Shown piece after piece: positions 24,793 through 27,704 of a stretch of DNA of 27,704 bases. The number at the start of each line of letters is the position of its first letter. Position 1 is the stretch's first letter. The position numbers and the translations under genes were made by a program. The notes beneath the pieces were generated by a model. The model was given only the letters and a program-made list of their open reading frames with translations, was not told the origin of the DNA and made no database searches. The stretch is from DASUBN01 sp035691665 (GTDB lineage: Bacteria > Pseudomonadota > Gammaproteobacteria > Natronospirales > REEB76), in the NCBI GenBank assembly GCA_035691665.1, contig DASSIS010000072.1:1-27704 (forward strand). The letters run 5' to 3'.

Positions 24793-25012
24793 GGCGCTCC
24801 TCCTCGGAGGCGGGCCGTTCCCGGCCGGTGACATAGGCGTATAGCACCGGGTCCTGCTGCTCCAACAGATCCCGGAAGGCGCTCTGCTCGGCTGCAGCGG
24901 CACCGGGATAGCGACGCTCGAGATAATCCACGAGCAGCACGTCCAACTCCTTCATGCCCCTGCGACATCTCCATCGAAGTCTAGAGATGTCTGGATCGGC
25001 CGCATCACTCAT
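24761..25012 (-). CDS. sdhE: Succinate dehydrogenase FAD assembly factor SdhE
   Basis: SdhE helps attach FAD covalently to SdhA. The 83-residue product has the defining motif RGxxE (R18-G-M-K-E22) in LRWRCRRGMKELDVLL. The helical bundle ends in ASEEERRVIDTLRR. Its position after sdhB and overlap with ygfX fit the family. The ATG at 25012 has no visible Shine-Dalgarno sequence, because the upstream bases belong to an extended palindrome. Translation may therefore depend on RNA structure; that is inference. Confidence 0.95.
   Translation of the reverse strand: MSDAADPDISRLRWRCRRGMKELDVLLVDYLERRYPGAAAAEQSAFRDLLEQQDPVLYAYVTGRERPASEEERRVIDTLRRAS
24798..24805 (-). promoter_or_regulatory. Strong Shine-Dalgarno of ygfX inside sdhE
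   Basis: The minus strand reads GAGGAGGA shortly before the GTG at 24792 and lies within the last part of sdhE. It decides the start of ygfX in an open frame that otherwise extends to 24903. Confidence 0.7.
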
Positions 25013-25147
25013 GGGAAAAGAACTTTGCCAAAAGCGTCGCGAGCGAAGACGGGACGAGGCGCGCAGGAGGGAACGTACTCTTGGCGTACGTGACCGACTG
25101 CGAGCCCGAAGCGCAACAAAGTCATGGCGAGCGCAGCAGCTTTTGGC
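25013..25147 (-). repeat. Extended palindromic element A between sdhB and sdhE
   Basis: The whole gap between the sdhB stop and sdhE ATG can fold back on itself. The outer arms GCCAAAAGC (25027-25035) and GCTTTTGGC (25139-25147) pair perfectly. The apex has ACGTAC (25073-25078) and GTACGT (25086-25091) around a 7 nt loop TCTTGGC. The middle arms pair imperfectly. The apex and the following side (GTACGTGA, then GACT, CGAG and GCGCAACAA) resemble element B in the next gap. It looks like an intergenic repeat family acting in RNA or DNA; I cannot name it. Confidence 0.7.
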
Positions 25148-25927
25148 TCAATGTTGACGCTCGGCCAGTAGCTTTTTGATCTCCGCGATGGCCTTGGCGG
25201 GATTCAGGCCCTTCGGACAGGTCCGGGCGCAGTTCATGATGGTGTGGCAGCGGTAGAGCTTGAAAGGGTCCTCGAGGTCGTCCAGGCGCTCGCCCGTGGC
25301 CTCGTCGCGGCTGTCCGCGATCCAGCGATAGGCCTGAAGCAGGATGGCGGGACCCAGGTAGCGGTCGCTGTTCCACCAGTAGCTGGGACAGCTCGTGGAG
25401 CAGCAGGCGCAGAGGATGCACTCGTAGAGGCCGTCCAGCTTCTCCCGGTCTTCCTTGGACTGCAGGCGCTCCCGGTCCGGCGGCGCCGACTGGGTGCGGA
25501 TCCAGGGCTTGATGGAGGCGTACTGGGCGTAGAAGTGGGTCAGGTCCGGCACCAGGTCCTTCACCACCGGCATGTGGGGCAGCGGATAGATCTTGGCGTC
25601 GCCCTTCACTTCCGAGCAGGCCTTGGTGCAGGCGAGCGTGTTGGTGCCGTCGATGTTCATGGCGCAGGAGCCGCAGATGCCCTCGCGGCAGGAACGGCGC
25701 AGCGTCAGGGTAGGATCGATCTCGTTCTTGATCTTGAGCAGCGCGTCCAGGACCATGGGCCCGCACTTGTCCATGTCCACCTCGTAGGTATCCATGCGCG
25801 GGTTCTCGCCGCTGTCCGGGTCGTAGCGGTAGACGCGGAAGCGCTTGACGTGCTTGCTGTCCTTCGCCGCCTTGAAGGTCTTGCCCTCCTTGATGCGGGA
25901 GTTCTTCGGCAGGGTGAATTCGGCCAT
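25148..25927 (-). CDS. sdhB: Succinate dehydrogenase iron-sulfur subunit SdhB
   Basis: SdhB carries electrons from the SdhA flavin to ubiquinone through [2Fe-2S], [4Fe-4S] and [3Fe-4S] clusters. The 259-residue product has SCREGICGSCAMNIDG for the first cluster, CILCACCSTSCPSYWWN and CHTIMNCARTCPKGLNP for the others, and ends near AEIKKLLAERQH. The ATG at 25927 has AGAGGT about 10 nt upstream. It lies between two related palindromic gaps in the sdhA-sdhB-sdhE-ygfX operon. Confidence 0.97.
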   Translation of the reverse strand: MAEFTLPKNSRIKEGKTFKAAKDSKHVKRFRVYRYDPDSGENPRMDTYEVDMDKCGPMVLDALLKIKNEIDPTLTLRRSCREGICGSCAMNIDGTNTLACTKACSEVKGDAKIYPLPHMPVVKDLVPDLTHFYAQYASIKPWIRTQSAPPDRERLQSKEDREKLDGLYECILCACCSTSCPSYWWNSDRYLGPAILLQAYRWIADSRDEATGERLDDLEDPFKLYRCHTIMNCARTCPKGLNPAKAIAEIKKLLAERQH

Positions 25928-25971
25928 CGCAGTTAACCTCTTAAACTTAAGCTACGCGGTGCAGCACCGAG

Positions 25972-26100
25972 ACTAAAAATAGGCAATTTTGGCCTCTGGC
26001 TAGGCGCGGATGCGCGAAGAGCCGGAGCGTACTCTTGGTGTACGTGAGGACTCCGAGAGCATCCGCAACAACGCCAGAGGGCAAAAGGGCCATTTTTAGT
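25972..26100 (-). repeat. Extended palindromic element B between sdhA and sdhB
   Basis: This 129 nt near-perfect palindrome starts with ACTAAAAAT (25972-25980) and ends with ATTTTTAGT (26092-26100). Further pairs are CCTCTGGC (25993-26000) with GCCAGAGG (26073-26080), and GCGGATGC (26006-26013) with GCATCCGC (26059-26066). The apex is CGTAC (26028-26032) and GTACG (26040-26044) around the loop TCTTGGT. The first 29 nt of the left arm match the reverse complement of the right arm with three mismatches and one gap. Its right end includes the sdhA stop codon. It shares the apex with element A. Confidence 0.8.
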
Positions 26101-27704
26101 ACACCCTCTTCTTCGGGGGGATGGACTTCACTTCATCCGTCATCGTATCCATGTGCACGGGGCGGTAGTCGATCTCCACCTCGCCCTGCTCGTCCATCCA
26201 GGCGAGGGTGTGCTTCATCCACTTCTTGTCGTCGCGGTCCGCGAAGTCCTCGCGGGCATGGGCGCCGCGGCTCTCCTGGCGGTTGAGGGCGCCGGCCATG
26301 GTGACGGTGGCGCAGCCCAGGAGGTTGTCGAGCTCCAGGGTCTCCACCAGGTCCGAGTTCCAGATGAGGGAGCGGTCGCTCACCTTCACGTGCTGGAAGG
26401 CGTCGTACACCTGCTGCAAACGCTCCTGGCCTTCCTTCAGGGATTTGCCGGTGCGGAACACCGCGGCATCGGTCTGCATCACCTTCTGCATGCGTAGGCG
26501 GATCTGGGCGGTGGGCTCGGAGCCGTTGGCGTTGCGCAGCCTGTCGAAACGCGCCAGGGCCTTGTCGGTGGCTTCCTGGGGGAAGTCGCGGCGGGTCTTG
26601 CCGGGCTTCACGGTCTCGGCACAGCGGTGGGCGGCGGAGCGGCCGAACACCACGAGGTCGAGCAGCGAGTTTGACCCCAAGCGGTTGGCGCCGTGCACCG
26701 AGACGCAGGCGGCTTCGCCGATGGCCATCAGGCCCGGGATCACGGTGTCCGGGTTCTTGCCCTTCAGGGTCAGGGCCTCGCCGTGGTAGTTGGTGGGGAT
26801 GCCTCCCATGTTGTAGTGCACCGTGGGCAGCACCGGGATGGGCTGCTTGGCCACGTCCACGCCGGCGAAGATGCGCGCCGTCTCGGAGATGCCGGGCAGG
26901 CGCTCGTGGAGCACTTCGGGACCCAGGTGCTCGAGATGCAGATGGATGTGGTCCTTCTCGGGGCCGACACCGCGCCCCTCGCGGATCTCGATGGTCATGG
27001 CGCGGGACACCACGTCGCGGGAGGCCAGGTCCTTGGCGTTCGGTGCGTAGCGCTCCATGAAACGCTCGCCCTTGGCGTTGGTGAGGTAACCGCCTTCGCC
27101 GCGGGCGCCCTCGGTGATGAGGCAGCCGGAGCCGTAGATGCCCGTGGGGTGGAACTGCACGAACTCCATGTCCTGCAGCGGCAGCCCGGCGCGCAGCACC
27201 ATGCCGTTGCCGTCGCCGGTGCAGGTGTGGGCCGAGGTGCAGGAGAAATAGGAACGGCCGTAGCCGCCGGTGGCGAGCACGACCTGCTGGCCGAGGAAGC
27301 GGTGCATGACGCCGGTAGCGAGGTCCCAGGCCAGCACGCCGCGGCAGGTATCCCCTTCCATGAGCAGGTCCAGCGCGAAGTACTCGATGAAGAACTCCGC
27401 CTGGTGCTTCAAGCTCTGCTGATAGAGGGTGTGCAGCATGGCGTGGCCGGTGCGGTCGGCGGCAGCGCAGGTGCGCTGGGCCGTGCCCTCACCGTAGCGG
27501 GTGGTCATGCCGCCGAAGGGGCGCTGGTAGATCTTGCCCTCCTCGGTGCGGGAGAACGGCACCCCGTAGTGCTCCAGCTCGATCACCGCCTGGGGCGCTT
27601 CCTTGCACATGTACTCGATGGCGTCCTGGTCCCCGAGCCAATCGGAGCCCTTGACGGTGTCGTACATATGCCAGCGCCAGTCGTCCTCGCCCATGTTGCC
27701 GAGC
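26096..27704 (-). CDS. sdhA: Succinate dehydrogenase flavoprotein subunit SdhA (partial, 5' end beyond window)
   Basis: SdhA holds covalent FAD and oxidises succinate to fumarate in the TCA cycle and respiratory chain. The visible part starts at LGNMGEDDWRWHMYDTVKGSDWLGDQDAIEYM, matching an internal SdhA position. The reading frame therefore continues past the right edge, and the FAD-binding N-terminus with the flavinylated His is missing. Visible motifs are EFVQFHPTGIYGSGCLITEGARGEGG, HYNMGGIPTN, HGANRLGSNSLLDLVVFGR and the C-terminal RQESRGAHAREDF. The ATG at 27694 is internal, not the true start. The stop TAA lies in palindrome B. Confidence 0.97.
   Translation of the reverse strand, partial: LGNMGEDDWRWHMYDTVKGSDWLGDQDAIEYMCKEAPQAVIELEHYGVPFSRTEEGKIYQRPFGGMTTRYGEGTAQRTCAAADRTGHAMLHTLYQQSLKHQAEFFIEYFALDLLMEGDTCRGVLAWDLATGVMHRFLGQQVVLATGGYGRSYFSCTSAHTCTGDGNGMVLRAGLPLQDMEFVQFHPTGIYGSGCLITEGARGEGGYLTNAKGERFMERYAPNAKDLASRDVVSRAMTIEIREGRGVGPEKDHIHLHLEHLGPEVLHERLPGISETARIFAGVDVAKQPIPVLPTVHYNMGGIPTNYHGEALTLKGKNPDTVIPGLMAIGEAACVSVHGANRLGSNSLLDLVVFGRSAAHRCAETVKPGKTRRDFPQEATDKALARFDRLRNANGSEPTAQIRLRMQKVMQTDAAVFRTGKSLKEGQERLQQVYDAFQHVKVSDRSLIWNSDLVETLELDNLLGCATVTMAGALNRQESRGAHAREDFADRDDKKWMKHTLAWMDEQGEVEIDYRPVHMDTMTDEVKSIPPKKRVY

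Overview
This window reads as chromosomal DNA of a GC-rich gammaproteobacterium. The neighbourhoods mfd-csiV-nagZ, rpoE-rseA facing nadB, lepA-lepB-DUF4845-rnc-era-recO-pdxJ-acpS and sdhA-sdhB-sdhE-ygfX are gammaproteobacterial core arrangements. An rpoE-rseA pair without rseB, followed by a MucD-derived gene, a DUF836 gene and lepA, most resembles Xanthomonadales or Chromatiales-like lineages. I cannot place it more finely. No tRNA, rRNA, CRISPR array, insertion sequence or phage gene was seen, and no gene-free stretch exceeds 300 bases.

Layout from left to right. (1) 1-4329, plus strand: tail of an unknown gene, mfd (transcription-repair coupling) and a CsiV-like periplasmic protein. (2) 4342-7498, minus strand: a tightly overlapped operon read as PolB-like 3'-5' exonuclease, rlmD (23S rRNA m5U1939 methylation), nagZ (peptidoglycan recycling). 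(3) 7645-12603, plus strand: a signalling block with a stand-alone HPt protein, a 95-residue very basic protein and a 1391-residue hybrid histidine kinase. The kinase has a periplasmic beta-propeller/Y_Y_Y sensor and a BarA-like cytoplasmic core but no HPt domain of its own. Its sensor part is visibly poorer in GC than the flanks. (4) 12591-20535, minus strand: a long housekeeping run read as DUF836 glutaredoxin-like, lepA, lepB, DUF4845, rnc, era, recO, pdxJ, acpS, ending in a SagB-type nitroreductase coupled to acpS by a GTGA overlap. (5) 20536-22543, minus strand: rpoE, rseA and a secreted PDZ-only protein that looks like MucD/DegQ stripped of its protease domain. (6) 22712-24361, plus strand: nadB. 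(7) 24358-27704, minus strand: sdhA (cut by the window edge), sdhB, sdhE and ygfX.

The most unusual non-coding structure is a pair of related extended palindromes of about 125-130 nt. They fill the sdhA/sdhB and sdhB/sdhE gaps. Both share an apical hairpin with loop TCTTGG(T/C) between CGTAC and GTACG, while their outer arms have different sequences that still self-pair. The most unusual protein-level observations are the split phosphorelay, the SagB-like enzyme without a visible cyclodehydratase, and the PDZ-only protein at the mucD position. All functional statements rest on recognising families in the translated sequence; no database search was run.
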